Source: M1-B18 sp048264125 (lineage in GTDB: Bacteria > Bacillota > Clostridia > Peptostreptococcales > Natronincolaceae). Taken from it: 64,000 bases of DNA. The position numbers and the translations under genes are program-made. Location of the stretch: assembly GCA_048264125.1 (NCBI GenBank), contig JBLXDM010000005.1, forward strand, positions 257,509-321,508, read 5' to 3'. Positions 6,801-15,855 of the stretch are shown piece after piece. The notes under the pieces are model-generated. The model worked only from the letters and a program-made list of their open reading frames with translations. It ran no database searches and was not told the origin of the DNA. Within the stretch, counting starts at the first letter, position 1, and every line of letters begins with the position of its first letter.

Positions 6801-8624
6801 TTAAGGCTGTAGCTTTTGTATCTCACTGTTTATTTTCATTATTTTCAAGCCAATGGTTAGCAATTCCTTCTCAACCTCTTCCTTATTTAATTTTTTACTT
6901 TGGATTAAGGACATTTGCTGCTGTTGAAGCTCATGTTGCTCGTATAGCAATTTATATCTCTTGAGATTGATAATATACTTCTCTAGGGTTCTAACAATAT
7001 CTATAAATTCTATATCTGTATCTAATATGTCTTTTATTGCTGCCTTCAGCTGCGGTAATTCAGCTGAAATAATATCGGGCTCTATTGGTGCAATTCTGTA
7101 ATTAGAAAAAATATATTCGACTAGAACGCCATAGTTTCCTATTAAAAAATCCTCTGGTTCAATTTTTTCTTCAATTTTAGGTATCATATCCGGATTAGTC
7201 AATAGAAACTTAATTAATTGCCTTTCAGCTATAATATGGCCTTTTTGCTCTACCAATGGAACAGCCTCTATGTATTTATTATCTCTTATGTTCTTTGAAG
7301 TATACTTTTGATTCTTCTCAGTAGGCTGTTTTCCATCCTTGCCGTATATCTCCATTAATATGATATCCTTAGATATACCTAAATCCTTTTCAATTTTTTG
7401 AACATAGACCTCCCTTTCAACAGGGCTTTTTATTTCCTTTATAATTGATACAACAGCCTTAATGAATTGTATTTTCCCCTCTGAAGAATTTAAGGGCCAT
7501 TTATTTTTAGCTGTTTGTATCTTATATTCTATTAGACTGATTGCAGCGTTAAGTTGTTCCTCAAAGGCAAATTTACCCCTTAGCTTAATAAAGTCATCGG
7601 GATCCATATTATCCTTTAAGAGCAAAACCTTTGTATTTAAGCTGCTGTCCTGTAGAAGCTCTATTGCCCTTTGGGTAGCCTTTGCACCGGCTGCATCACC
7701 ATCGAAGCAAACAATAGCCTCAGTGGAATATTTTTGCAGTAGCTGCAGATGCCCTTTAGTAAAGGAGGTTCCCAGAGCTGCAACACAATTTTGATAGCCA
7801 TACTGATGCAGTGCTATAACATCCATGTAGCCCTCTACCAAGATAAGTCTTCCATCCTTAATATGCCTTCTTGCAAAATTCAAACCGTATAACGTGTTGC
7901 TTTTATTGAATATGCTGGTTTCTGGCGAATTAAGGTATTTCGGCAGGGCATCGTCTAAAACTCTGCCTCCAAAGCCTATAACATTTCCCCTTACATCAAA
8001 AATAGGGAACATTATGCGATTTCTAAAACGATCATACTGATTTTTTTTTTCATTGTCTCTGGTGACAAGACCGCATTTAATGAGGTCATCTATTGAATAC
8101 CCAGCCTTAAGAAAATGATTCATTAAATCATGCCAATTGTTGGGAGCATAACCTAAGCCAAAGCTCTTAATGGTTTTAGCCGTTAATCCTCTTTTCTTTA
8201 AATAATCCAGAGCCGGGTTTGCTTGCTTGGTTAAGTTGTTATAAAAGTATATAGCCGCCTTTTTGTTAAGCTCGAACAAAGAAAGCTTTTCCTCCATTTC
8301 CCGCTTCATATTATCGGAGGTATCATATTGCTCCAGGGAAATGTTTGATTTTTGTGCCAGAAGCTTAATTGCTTCTATGAAATCTAGATTCTCCATCCTC
8401 ATAACAAAGCCTATAGCATCCCCAGATTCACCGCATCCAAAGCATTTAAATATCTGTTTATCTCTATTTATGACAAAGGAGGGTGTTTTTTCATTATGAA
8501 AGGGACAAAGAGCCTTATGGGAGGAGCCCTTAGATTTTACTGTTATATAACTTGAAATTATATCCACAATATCGTTGCGAGCCTTTATTTCGTCAATTAA
8601 TTCATCCGGAAAGAAATTTCCCAT
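6801..8624 (-). CDS. dnaG: DNA primase DnaG
   Basis: A 607-residue primase that lays the RNA primers for replication. The N-terminal CHC2 zinc finger is complete (ALCPFHNEKTPSF then KCFGCGESGD). The TOPRIM core has LILVEGYMDVIAL and the CFDGDAAG metal-binding motif. The C-terminal third (about 450-607) is the helicase-binding domain and is less conserved. The ATG at 8624 has AGGTGG upstream and is preferred over the GTG at 8633, which overlaps that site. It is followed closely by rpoD. The family name is certain from the motifs. Confidence 0.97.
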   Translation of the reverse strand: MGNFFPDELIDEIKARNDIVDIISSYITVKSKGSSHKALCPFHNEKTPSFVINRDKQIFKCFGCGESGDAIGFVMRMENLDFIEAIKLLAQKSNISLEQYDTSDNMKREMEEKLSLFELNKKAAIYFYNNLTKQANPALDYLKKRGLTAKTIKSFGLGYAPNNWHDLMNHFLKAGYSIDDLIKCGLVTRDNEKKNQYDRFRNRIMFPIFDVRGNVIGFGGRVLDDALPKYLNSPETSIFNKSNTLYGLNFARRHIKDGRLILVEGYMDVIALHQYGYQNCVAALGTSFTKGHLQLLQKYSTEAIVCFDGDAAGAKATQRAIELLQDSSLNTKVLLLKDNMDPDDFIKLRGKFAFEEQLNAAISLIEYKIQTAKNKWPLNSSEGKIQFIKAVVSIIKEIKSPVEREVYVQKIEKDLGISKDIILMEIYGKDGKQPTEKNQKYTSKNIRDNKYIEAVPLVEQKGHIIAERQLIKFLLTNPDMIPKIEEKIEPEDFLIGNYGVLVEYIFSNYRIAPIEPDIISAELPQLKAAIKDILDTDIEFIDIVRTLEKYIINLKRYKLLYEQHELQQQQMSLIQSKKLNKEEVEKELLTIGLKIMKINSEIQKLQP

Positions 8625-8734
8625 TATAACCACCTAAAGTGTTATTTTTTTCATTTATGTTTTATATATTATAAGTTCTGTTTTCTTTTTTATTCTCCTT
8701 CTATATTAAATAATTAATATAATAACATTTAGCT

Positions 8735-9178
8735 CTATTTGCTGCAGCCGTTTATAAATCCGGCTAAAGCCTTCTTGAAATCTTCATTATCCTTCGCTGT
8801 GCGTTTCCCTGGCCCCTTCAATCTCCCCTTTGAGGCCAAAATTCTTTGATTAAAGTACCTTTGCTCTAAATGAAGCTCAATATTGTCATTAGTATAAAAA
8901 TAGCCTGAAAAATTTAGTACATGTGCCCCCTTACCAAGAACTATAGCTGCCAGTCCTATATCGTTTGTTACTACAAGATCTCCTCTGCCGGTCTGCTTAA
9001 CTATCTCCATATCAGCGGCCTGTGAGAAATTATCGACTACAATGGTCTGAGCTTCATAATCCTGGTTGGTAATGTGACTGACGCTATGGACAAGGACAAC
9101 TGGGATACCTGCCTCCTTGCAGGATTTGAGAATAATGCTTTTAACAGGACAAGCATCTGAATCAACTATTACCTTCAT
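8735..9178 (-). CDS. YaiI/YqxD family (UPF0178, DUF188) protein
   Basis: A 147-residue protein of the DUF188 family with the typical start MKVIVDSDACPVK and the end segment GRLKGPGKRTAKDNEDF. The fold resembles a PIN-like nuclease; the acidic residues of VDSDAC, QAADMEIV and VTNDIGLA would form the metal site. A biochemical role is not established. In many Firmicutes the gene sits near dgt, dnaG and rpoD, and the same order is seen here. Its ATG at 9178 is preceded by an AGGATGATT-type site. A 110-base spacer separates it from dnaG. Confidence 0.9.
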   Translation of the reverse strand: MKVIVDSDACPVKSIILKSCKEAGIPVVLVHSVSHITNQDYEAQTIVVDNFSQAADMEIVKQTGRGDLVVTNDIGLAAIVLGKGAHVLNFSGYFYTNDNIELHLEQRYFNQRILASKGRLKGPGKRTAKDNEDFKKALAGFINGCSK

Positions 9179-9289
9179 AATATAATCATCCTTTTTTTAG
9201 CATGAAAAGGTTTATTCGACATAAATCTTCACAAATCCTCCCTATAACATAAAAAAAATGAATTCGCAAAATTAAGATAATTCTTCGAT

Positions 9290-10309
9290 TTATAAGCTAT
9301 TGGGTGAGGGTATAAATCTGTCTTGAAATAGCTTGATTGCATAGGAGTCGGTGCAGCCTGCAATGAAATCCGTCACCACCTGCTTGACGGTATCCACCTC
9401 TAGACGCTGCCTATATTCTATTGGCAATACAGTGGGCATCTCCATAAAATACTTATATAATGAAGTGACTATGTAAGTGGCCTTTTCCTTCTCCTTCATG
9501 CAAATATCCCCATAATATACTCTTTCAAACATGAACCTTCTCAGCTCCAGCGTAAGCTCCTTAATCAGCGGACTTTGATATATGGCAGGTTTATTGCCAA
9601 AGTTTAGCTGCTTCGAGGTTTCATCAATAATATCTCTAACAAATATATTAATTCGCTCCGCCTGAGTTTCCCCCAGAACCTGTTGAAATTCCGCTGGAAT
9701 GTCTGCCTTGTCCAATATTCCTGCATCAATGCTATCCTGAATGTCGTGGCATAGATATGTTACTCTGTCGGTTATTCTAACCAGCTTTCCCTCTAGGGTG
9801 ATTGGCTCCTCCCCACCAGTATGCTTCAAAATACCATCCTTAACCTCGTGAGTGAGGTTTAAGCCCTTTCCTCCCCTTTCCAGCACCTCCACAACCCTTA
9901 GACTTTGTTCATTATGCTTGAAATGACCCGTCAGCTGATGCAAAACCTCCTCGCCACTGTGACCAAAGCAGGTATGACCTAAATCATGACCTAGGGCAAT
10001 GGCCTCTACCAAATCCTCGTTTAATCTAAGCGCCCTAGCAATGGTTCGGGAAATCTGACTGACCTCTAATGTATGGGTTAATCTGGTTCTAAAGGAATCA
10101 TCCTTCACTATAAATACCTGTGTCTTTTCCTTCAGCACTCTAAAGGATTTCGAATGTATGATTCTATCCCTATCCCTCTGATATGCAGTTCTTATGTCAC
10201 ATTCCTCTTCATTTGTGGTTCTTCCTCTAGTATTTCTGCTGAGCTGTGCAAAGGCCGATAGATTGCTGACCTCTGAAGCCTCTGTTATCTCTCTTAAACT
10301 CTTTATCAT
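9290..10309 (-). CDS. dgt: Deoxyguanosinetriphosphate triphosphohydrolase-like protein
   Basis: A 339-residue HD-domain dNTP triphosphohydrolase, which cleaves dNTPs to deoxynucleosides and triphosphate and so tunes the dNTP pool. The metal ligands are visible as RLTHTLEVSQI, the HD pair in ALGHDLGHTCFGHSGE and the later D of RITDRVTYLCHDIQD. The basic segment RDRDRIIHSKSFRVLKEKTQVF at the N-terminus is typical of the family. The ATG at 10309 follows a GAGG-containing site; the upstream TTG at 10318 is less likely. The gene is the most upstream of the dnaG-rpoD block. Whether dGTP or a broader set of dNTPs is used cannot be read from sequence. Confidence 0.9.
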   Translation of the reverse strand: MIKSLREITEASEVSNLSAFAQLSRNTRGRTTNEEECDIRTAYQRDRDRIIHSKSFRVLKEKTQVFIVKDDSFRTRLTHTLEVSQISRTIARALRLNEDLVEAIALGHDLGHTCFGHSGEEVLHQLTGHFKHNEQSLRVVEVLERGGKGLNLTHEVKDGILKHTGGEEPITLEGKLVRITDRVTYLCHDIQDSIDAGILDKADIPAEFQQVLGETQAERINIFVRDIIDETSKQLNFGNKPAIYQSPLIKELTLELRRFMFERVYYGDICMKEKEKATYIVTSLYKYFMEMPTVLPIEYRQRLEVDTVKQVVTDFIAGCTDSYAIKLFQDRFIPSPNSL

Positions 10310-10318
10310 GCGCCTCAA

Positions 10319-10641
10319 CCTCTATAATTAATATTCATTATATATATACTATAAATAAATAAAAAATCCTTTTATTGACCGAACATTTTTTCTGTCTTTA
10401 CATACTTTTGACATATTCATGATTTTTATACATTTGTCAAGGGCTGATATGCTGCCTAATCTAGATAAATCAATGATCGTCGTGTATTATTCTTAGTACC
10501 TTGTGTCTTATTTGGAAAATGCAATAAAATTAGGGTACCTCCAGCTAAACTAAGAAAGGGTACCCTTTTTCACAAACCATATCCGCTATTTATACTCCTT
10601 GAAAGATGAGGGCCTTATAGCAATTAGAAGTGTCATCTGTT
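10319..10641. other. Intergenic region with one hairpin
   Basis: No gene is seen in these 323 bases. AT-rich sequence with several short T-runs precedes dgt. The only structure is the hairpin at 10532-10566. Confidence 0.6.
10532..10566. terminator. Probable terminator of the 10642 gene
   Basis: AGGGTACC (10532-10539) pairs with GGTACCCT (10559-10566). T-rich sequence follows on both strands. The minus-strand reading would end the gene at 10642-11163. Confidence 0.5.
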
Positions 10642-11163
10642 TTAATAGACTCTGCTTTCGCTAACCCTATCTGTTATGCCTATAGTTATACTCCTCACCT
10701 TATCTTCGTATTTATCTAAAACTATATACATATTCTTCCTCCATTGACCTCTATAACCCTCTCTTTCTTTTGTAAAGCCTTGCTTATTTATGGTCAAAAG
10801 AGCTACATCATACTCATCACCAACCCGGATACCATAAATCTCATAGCCTGCTGCCATGATGTTTATTTCCTTCACCCTACGGTAAAAATCAGTATCGCTG
10901 TCATTTAAAAGTGATAGAAAAATGCCCCTATTAGGGTATTCAAGCCTATAGCCACCAAAACCTGGGATATAGGTCTCAGCCTCGCCTATTAATGCCTTCA
11001 CTTCTGTCTCCAGCATCATCAGCCTAACACCCTCTACATCAATATTTTTATTGGCCTGCCATGCCAAGATATGTCTGTCATATTTATAAATCATGAAAAT
11101 ACAGGCTATTAAAATAGCTGCCAGCAGAAAAATAGAAAGCGTGTTTTTCTTCACTACCATCAT
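10642..11163 (-). CDS. Membrane-anchored protein of unknown function
   Basis: A 173-residue protein that I do not recognise. One hydrophobic segment at about residues 8-26 (LSIFLLAAILIACIFMIY) after a basic start indicates a single N-terminal membrane anchor with the remaining 145 residues outside the cell. The body is rich in aromatic and charged residues, contains no cysteine pair, and ends TDRVSESRVY. The ATG at 11163 follows AGAAGGTAGGG; a second ATG lies directly after it. The gene is alone on its strand, divergent from the cstA T-box leader. Confidence 0.65.
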   Translation of the reverse strand: MMVVKKNTLSIFLLAAILIACIFMIYKYDRHILAWQANKNIDVEGVRLMMLETEVKALIGEAETYIPGFGGYRLEYPNRGIFLSLLNDSDTDFYRRVKEINIMAAGYEIYGIRVGDEYDVALLTINKQGFTKEREGYRGQWRKNMYIVLDKYEDKVRSITIGITDRVSESRVY

Positions 11164-11303
11164 CCCTACCTTCTATATCATCATTTTATTCTCTTGTTAT
11201 TTGCCTTCACCTACAGCACTATCTTTATAATTATATCATAAAATCAATGTATTTCCATTATGCCAAATCAAGCTTGTATACACACAATATTTCGAAAATT
11301 TGT

Positions 11304-11332
11304 TTGACAAGAAAATAAAATGGTGGTAGACT
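11304..11332 (+). promoter_or_regulatory. Sigma-A promoter for the T-box/cstA transcript
   Basis: TTGACA (11304-11309) and TAGACT (11327-11332) with a 17-base spacer. The transcript would start near 11339, about 360 bases before the cstA start, leaving room for the leader RNA. Confidence 0.7.
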
Positions 11333-11367
11333 GTATTCAATATACAATAACCAAAATGAAATGTGCA

Positions 11368-11627
11368 ACGATCAGGACATATTGTTTTGCCACTTCTTTA
11401 TTAGAGAGTCATTGCCTGGTGAAAAATGACAAGAAGCCAAAATAATCTCACCTGGGAGCAGTTTACTGAAAGGCGTAGGCTAAGTAGGTGTAACCGGTAT
11501 CCTACCGTTATTTAGGAGCATATTCGGCAATATTTCGCCTGATATGACTGAGTGGCTGCACTGCAGCAACAAGAGTGGTAACACGGAGCGTCGCCTTCGT
11601 CTCTAATTATAGGGATGGAGGCTTTTT
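11368..11627 (+). promoter_or_regulatory. T-box leader RNA (tRNA-sensing riboswitch) for cstA
   Basis: Stem I begins near ACGATCAGGACAT (11368-11380) and includes the AG-bulge segment TTAGAGAGTC and its partner GCCTGGTGAAAAATGAC. The 3' side of the specifier loop reads AATCTCACC (11444-11452). CTC (11447-11449) followed by a purine is the best specifier, which would mean tRNA-Leu. The T-box proper, AACAAGAGTGGTAACACGG, is at 11568-11586. The antiterminator can form with AGAG (11572-11575) pairing CTCT (11601-11604), a seven-base TGGTAAC bulge, and ACGGAG (11583-11588) pairing CTTCGT (11595-11600). The bulge TGGT fits a tRNA ending in ACCA. The competing terminator lies at 11593-11627. The class is certain; the leucine assignment is an inference. 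Confidence 0.88.
11593..11627 (+). terminator. T-box-controlled terminator
   Basis: GCCTTCGTCTCT (11593-11604) pairs over its full length, with some G-U pairs, with AGGGATGGAGGC (11611-11622), followed by TTTTT. It uses the same bases as the antiterminator, so the two structures exclude each other. Confidence 0.85.
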
Positions 11628-11700
11628 GTCGTTCTGAGATCCTGATGTTGTCATCATTTTTTATGGTTGTGCAATTATTTATTAAATAGGAGGGTTTTTT

Positions 11701-13407
11701 ATGAATGGTATTTTTATGATGCTTATTGCTATCATAGTGTTGGGTGGGGCTTACCTTACCTATGGGAAATGGCTGGAAAAAAGCTGGGGAATTGATCCTA
11801 ATGCGAAAACGCCAGCTTACGAATTAGAGGATGGTGTAGATTATGTGCCAGCTAAGTCGGGGGTGGTTTTTGGCCATCAATTTGCCTCAATTGCTGGGGC
11901 TGGACCTATTAACGGGCCTATCATTGCCGCCATGTTTGGATGGGTTCCTGTGCTATTATGGATTTTAATTGGTGGTATTTTTTTCGGAGCTGTACAGGAC
12001 TTTGCAGCCATGTACGCCTCGGTTAAAAACAAGGGCCGTAGCGTTGGGTATGTCATCGAGCTATATATAGGAAAAACAGGGAAAAAGCTCTTTTTGCTTT
12101 TCGTATGGCTCTTTGCGATTCTAGTTGTTGCTGCCTTTGCTGACATTGTGGCCGGCACCTTCAACGGCTTTACTGCCGAAGGCGCTCTGAACAGTGCCAA
12201 CGGTTCAACTGCCACTACATCTTTGATTTTTATAGCAGCAGCAGTATTTTTAGGGCTTTTTAATTATTACAAAAAACCATCTTCATTTAAAATGACAGCC
12301 ATAGCCCTTACATTGTTGGTTGGTTCTATAGTATTAGGACTAGTTTTTCCGTTATATATAAGCAAGAGCATTTGGCAATATTTCGTATTCATTTATGTAT
12401 TTATTGCTTCAGTTACTCCCGTATGGGCTCTGCTTCAGCCAAGGGATTATCTTAATTCGTTTTTGCTGGTTGCCATGATAGGTAGTGCAGTAGTAGGAGT
12501 TTTTGTAGCAAATCCAACTATGGAGCTTCCTGCTTACTCAGGCTTTGTGGTGAATGGTAATATGATGTTCCCTGTGCTTTTCGTTACCATCGCCTGCGGT
12601 GCTGTATCCGGCTTTCATGCACTGGTTGCCTCCGGTACAAGCTCTAAGCAGATTCAAAATGAAAAGCATATTTTACCTATTTCCTTTGGTGCCATGCTTT
12701 TAGAAAGCTTGCTGGCCATCATTGCATTGATTGCAGTAGGGGCCCTAGCAAAGGGAGGCATTATGCCTCAGGGAACGCCTCCAACCATTTTTGCACAGGG
12801 TATTTCAGGCTTTCTAAGCACCCTTGGTATCCCTGCCAATATCTCCTTTGCTGTTATTACGCTTTCGGTTTCTGCCTTTGCCTTAACCTCTCTGGACTCT
12901 GTTGCCCGAGTTGGCCGACTGGCCTTCCAGGAGCTTTTCCAGGATGACGAGATTGAAGCAGGTCAAGCCTCAGCTTCGTATAAGCTATTAACGAATAAGC
13001 ATTTTGCTACAGCTGCAACTCTATTATTGAGCTACCTGCTTTCTATAGCAGGCTATCAAAATATTTGGCCTCTATTCGGTTCCGCCAATCAATTGCTTTC
13101 TGCCCTTGCATTAATTGCTTTGGCTGTATTCTTAAAGAAAACCAATAGAAAGGGCTTTACTCTATGGGTACCTATGGTGGTAATGCTGACTGTCACCTTA
13201 ACTGCCCTCTATCTAACCATTAGTAAAATATTAAACAAGCTCTTTGTTACAGGCGGCTTTGTGATTTACAGCGACGGACTACAGCTGGTTTTTGCAGTAT
13301 TGCTGGTGATTTTAGGAGTGATGGTTGCCTACTCCGGGTTTAAAAAGCTTTTGGAAAAGGACTCACCGACGGCTGCACAGAAGATCGAGCTTGCAGCGAA
13401 GAGATAG
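11701..13407 (+). CDS. cstA: CstA-family carbon starvation transporter (peptide or pyruvate uptake)
   Basis: A 568-residue integral membrane protein of the CstA family with about 15 hydrophobic segments. Family hallmarks are the early GHQFASIAGAGPINGPIIAAMFGW (motif around residues 58-81), GAVQDFAAMYAS, the middle GAVSGFHALVASGTSSKQI and the later TSLDSVARVGRLAFQELF and LFGSANQLLSALALI. Members of this family import peptides or pyruvate when carbon is short. The ATG at 11701 follows AGGAGGG. It is the only gene after the T-box leader, so expression should rise when a specific tRNA is uncharged, which fits uptake of an amino-acid source. A hairpin terminator follows. Confidence 0.92.
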   Translation: MNGIFMMLIAIIVLGGAYLTYGKWLEKSWGIDPNAKTPAYELEDGVDYVPAKSGVVFGHQFASIAGAGPINGPIIAAMFGWVPVLLWILIGGIFFGAVQDFAAMYASVKNKGRSVGYVIELYIGKTGKKLFLLFVWLFAILVVAAFADIVAGTFNGFTAEGALNSANGSTATTSLIFIAAAVFLGLFNYYKKPSSFKMTAIALTLLVGSIVLGLVFPLYISKSIWQYFVFIYVFIASVTPVWALLQPRDYLNSFLLVAMIGSAVVGVFVANPTMELPAYSGFVVNGNMMFPVLFVTIACGAVSGFHALVASGTSSKQIQNEKHILPISFGAMLLESLLAIIALIAVGALAKGGIMPQGTPPTIFAQGISGFLSTLGIPANISFAVITLSVSAFALTSLDSVARVGRLAFQELFQDDEIEAGQASASYKLLTNKHFATAATLLLSYLLSIAGYQNIWPLFGSANQLLSALALIALAVFLKKTNRKGFTLWVPMVVMLTVTLTALYLTISKILNKLFVTGGFVIYSDGLQLVFAVLLVILGVMVAYSGFKKLLEKDSPTAAQKIELAAKR

Positions 13408-13442
13408 TACCAACATATAAGGAAGCTGTATTAATAGATTAA

Positions 13443-13482
13443 GAGGGTATTATTCCTATGATTACTTGGGAATAATGCCCTC
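13443..13482 (+). terminator. Hairpin after cstA, member of the GGGTATTATT repeat family
   Basis: GAGGGTATTATTCC (13443-13456) pairs with GGAATAATGCCCTC (13469-13482) with one G-T pair, then a T-rich stretch. It terminates cstA and resembles hairpins at 23806, 26968 and 38637. Confidence 0.75.
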
Positions 13483-13492
13483 CTTTATTTTC

Positions 13493-13624
13493 AAAGGATA
13501 TGGACCGAGAAAAGTAGCCCCTCAGCATTTGCCATCTATAGTAAAAATTATGCTATATGGTTATGATAGCTCGTACTATCATATCTTGACAACATATGAT
13601 AAACTGAAGTTATTTGAGTTCTAA
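13493..13624 (+). pseudogene. Fragment of an IS1182-like transposase N-terminal region
   Basis: An open stretch without a start codon reads KGYGPRKVAPQHLPSIVKIM and continues LYGYDSSYYH. The spacing of the Pro-x-His-x-Pro segment, the hydrophobic helix and the Tyr-Gly-Tyr is like the N-terminal part of IS1182-type transposases (pattern YHPxMMLKVLLYGY). No further transposase sequence or terminal repeats are seen, so this is at most a relic. The similarity is from memory and short. Confidence 0.35.
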
Positions 13625-13669
13625 GAATTGATTTTTATATATAAGTCAACTAATTGTGGGGTGATGCCG

Positions 13670-15835
13670 ATGTGTAAAGAACAGAATTACTTTGAAAATA
13701 TTTTTAACTCCAATCCCAATGCACTTATTATTATAGATAGAGAATATATAATTCAAGGCTTTAATAAGGCTGCTGCTAACACAGCTAAAAATATTCTCAA
13801 TAGAAGCTTGACGATAGGTCAACCAATTTTTGATTGCTTTATAGAGGAACATACACAAAGCATAAAAGAATCATTAGATCATGCTCTTCAGGGAAATTCA
13901 GTGGAAAATGAACATGAGATTTCTGGCTTAAACCATATTAACTACTGGTTTGAACTTAATTACAGCCCCATACTATCTGATACCGAGGAGATTACAGGGG
14001 TTTTTATTTCAGCTAAAGCTATCAAAAAAAGAAAAATAATTGAAGAGGTTAAAAACCATAGATTAGCCTTTGAACAGCTAGTATCTAAAATTTCTTCTCG
14101 TTTTATAAGCTTTTCTGATATAAATCAAGCAATTAATGTCTCCTTAGAGGATATAGGCAATTTCTGTGCGGCTAGCCGTTCCTACATTTTTCTATTTAGT
14201 GATAATCAAAAGATTATGGACAACACCCACGAATGGTGTGGGGATGGGGTCTCCCCACAGATAGAGAATTTGAAAGGATTGCCCTCTAATATATTTCCTT
14301 GGTGGATGGAAAAGCTGCATAAAGGCGAGATTATCCTCATTAAGGATATTTCTCAATTAACCCCGGAAGCTAGTTGCGAGAAGGAAATATTAGCAGCCCA
14401 AGGGATTGTTTCAGTAGTAATTCTCCCTATCTATGTACAGTACAAGCTTTTTGGCTTTATAGGCTTTGATAATATTAGGGAAGCGAGTGTATGGCAAAGG
14501 GAGGATTTATCTCTGCTAAAGCTGACTTCAGAAATATTTAGCAATGCTTTTGAGCGTCTTCAGGCTGAACAGGCCCTCAAGACAAGCGAACGAAAATTCA
14601 GAGAGCTTTTTCATAATGTTAATGATATAATTTGTGTTCATACTTTAGAGGAAGCAAATCAAAAAACGCGCTTCATTGAGGTTAATGACTTTGCTTGCTA
14701 TAAAACCGGCTATTCCAGAGAAGAGTATTTCACAATGACCCCGGCGGATTTATGTACCCCAGATTTTGCTGCTTATTTTCCTACGCTTCAGGAAGAAATC
14801 AGCAAATCAGGACATATCACTTATGAGATGGAATATTTGACTAAGGAAGGGATCAAAGTGCCATTAGAAATGAACTCCCATTTATTCAGCTTGAATGGTG
14901 AACAGGTAGTAATGACTATTGGTCGAGACATTACCGAGGGATTGCGTATGGAAAAAGAGCTGAAGCAGAATAATGCAGACCTCCAAAACGCACTTAATAC
15001 AATTAAAGAAACCCAAAGTAGGCTAATCCAGCAGGAGCAGTTGGCAGGAATAGGGCAACTGGCTGCAGGAATAGCCCATGAGATCAATAACCCATTAGCT
15101 TTTATAATCAGCAACTGCGGCACTCTCCAAAAATACTTACAGCTTTTAATGAGCAGCTTTGATAAATATAGAGACTTTAGTATAGACTTACACAAATCCC
15201 GCCTTCCTCATAATTTGAATGCAATGCTTATCGAAATAGAAAAGCAGTATGCCAGTGGTGATATCATTCAAGATTTAGATGAAATACTAGGGGATATTCG
15301 AGAAGGTCTACAGAGAGTTGATAACATAGTTAAAGGCTTGAGCGCCTTTTCAAGGATAGATCAACAGAAACAATTAAAAGACATGGATCTCCACGCAGGA
15401 ATAACTAACACCTTGATTGTTGCTGCTAATGAATATAAGTATTATGCGGAAATTGAAAAATCTTTGATGCCGATCCCTTTAATTAAGGGGATAGCAGGGC
15501 AAATTAATCAAGTATTGCTTAATATACTGCTAAATGCAGTATATGCAATTAGAGATAGAAGCTTGCCTCAAAAGGGCTTAATAAAAATTGCTACTTATCA
15601 TGATGCGTGTTTTGTTTATTGTGAAATTGAGGATAACGGCACAGGAATTCCTGAAGAAAGCCTTGGCAAAATATTTATCCCCTTTTTCACAACTAAACCC
15701 GTAGGAGAAGGCACCGGCCTTGGCTTAAGCATTGTTTACGATATTATAGTCAATAAACATGGTGGGGAAGTAAATGTTGAAAGCACTCTCAACGAGGGGA
15801 CCAAATTTATTCTTAAATTCCCACTAAACTATTAG
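13670..15835 (+). CDS. PAS-GAF-PAS sensor histidine kinase
   Basis: A 721-residue histidine kinase without clear membrane segments, so probably cytoplasmic. A PAS domain covers about residues 5-115 (FENIFNSNPNALIIIDREY), a GAF domain about 130-300 (VVILPIYVQYKLFGFIGFD), and a second PAS about 310-430. A coiled linker leads to the phospho-accepting helix AGIGQLAAGIAHEINNPLAF, whose His is typical of the HisKA 'HEINNPL' class. The ATP-binding domain shows VEDNGTGIPEE-like N box (EIEDNGTGIP), IFIPFFTTKP and GTGLGLSIVYDI. The ATG at 13670 follows GTGGGGTG; ATGs further upstream lack one. It is followed after 20 bases by two response regulators, its likely partners. Confidence 0.9.
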   Translation: MCKEQNYFENIFNSNPNALIIIDREYIIQGFNKAAANTAKNILNRSLTIGQPIFDCFIEEHTQSIKESLDHALQGNSVENEHEISGLNHINYWFELNYSPILSDTEEITGVFISAKAIKKRKIIEEVKNHRLAFEQLVSKISSRFISFSDINQAINVSLEDIGNFCAASRSYIFLFSDNQKIMDNTHEWCGDGVSPQIENLKGLPSNIFPWWMEKLHKGEIILIKDISQLTPEASCEKEILAAQGIVSVVILPIYVQYKLFGFIGFDNIREASVWQREDLSLLKLTSEIFSNAFERLQAEQALKTSERKFRELFHNVNDIICVHTLEEANQKTRFIEVNDFACYKTGYSREEYFTMTPADLCTPDFAAYFPTLQEEISKSGHITYEMEYLTKEGIKVPLEMNSHLFSLNGEQVVMTIGRDITEGLRMEKELKQNNADLQNALNTIKETQSRLIQQEQLAGIGQLAAGIAHEINNPLAFIISNCGTLQKYLQLLMSSFDKYRDFSIDLHKSRLPHNLNAMLIEIEKQYASGDIIQDLDEILGDIREGLQRVDNIVKGLSAFSRIDQQKQLKDMDLHAGITNTLIVAANEYKYYAEIEKSLMPIPLIKGIAGQINQVLLNILLNAVYAIRDRSLPQKGLIKIATYHDACFVYCEIEDNGTGIPEESLGKIFIPFFTTKPVGEGTGLGLSIVYDIIVNKHGGEVNVESTLNEGTKFILKFPLNY

Positions 15836-15855
15836 TATTAAGCGGAGGTTCAGAA

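Noticed and set aside
13586..13614. Promoter of the histidine kinase operon (TTGACA at 13586)
   Set aside because: The matching -10 region (GTTATT) is too weak to claim.
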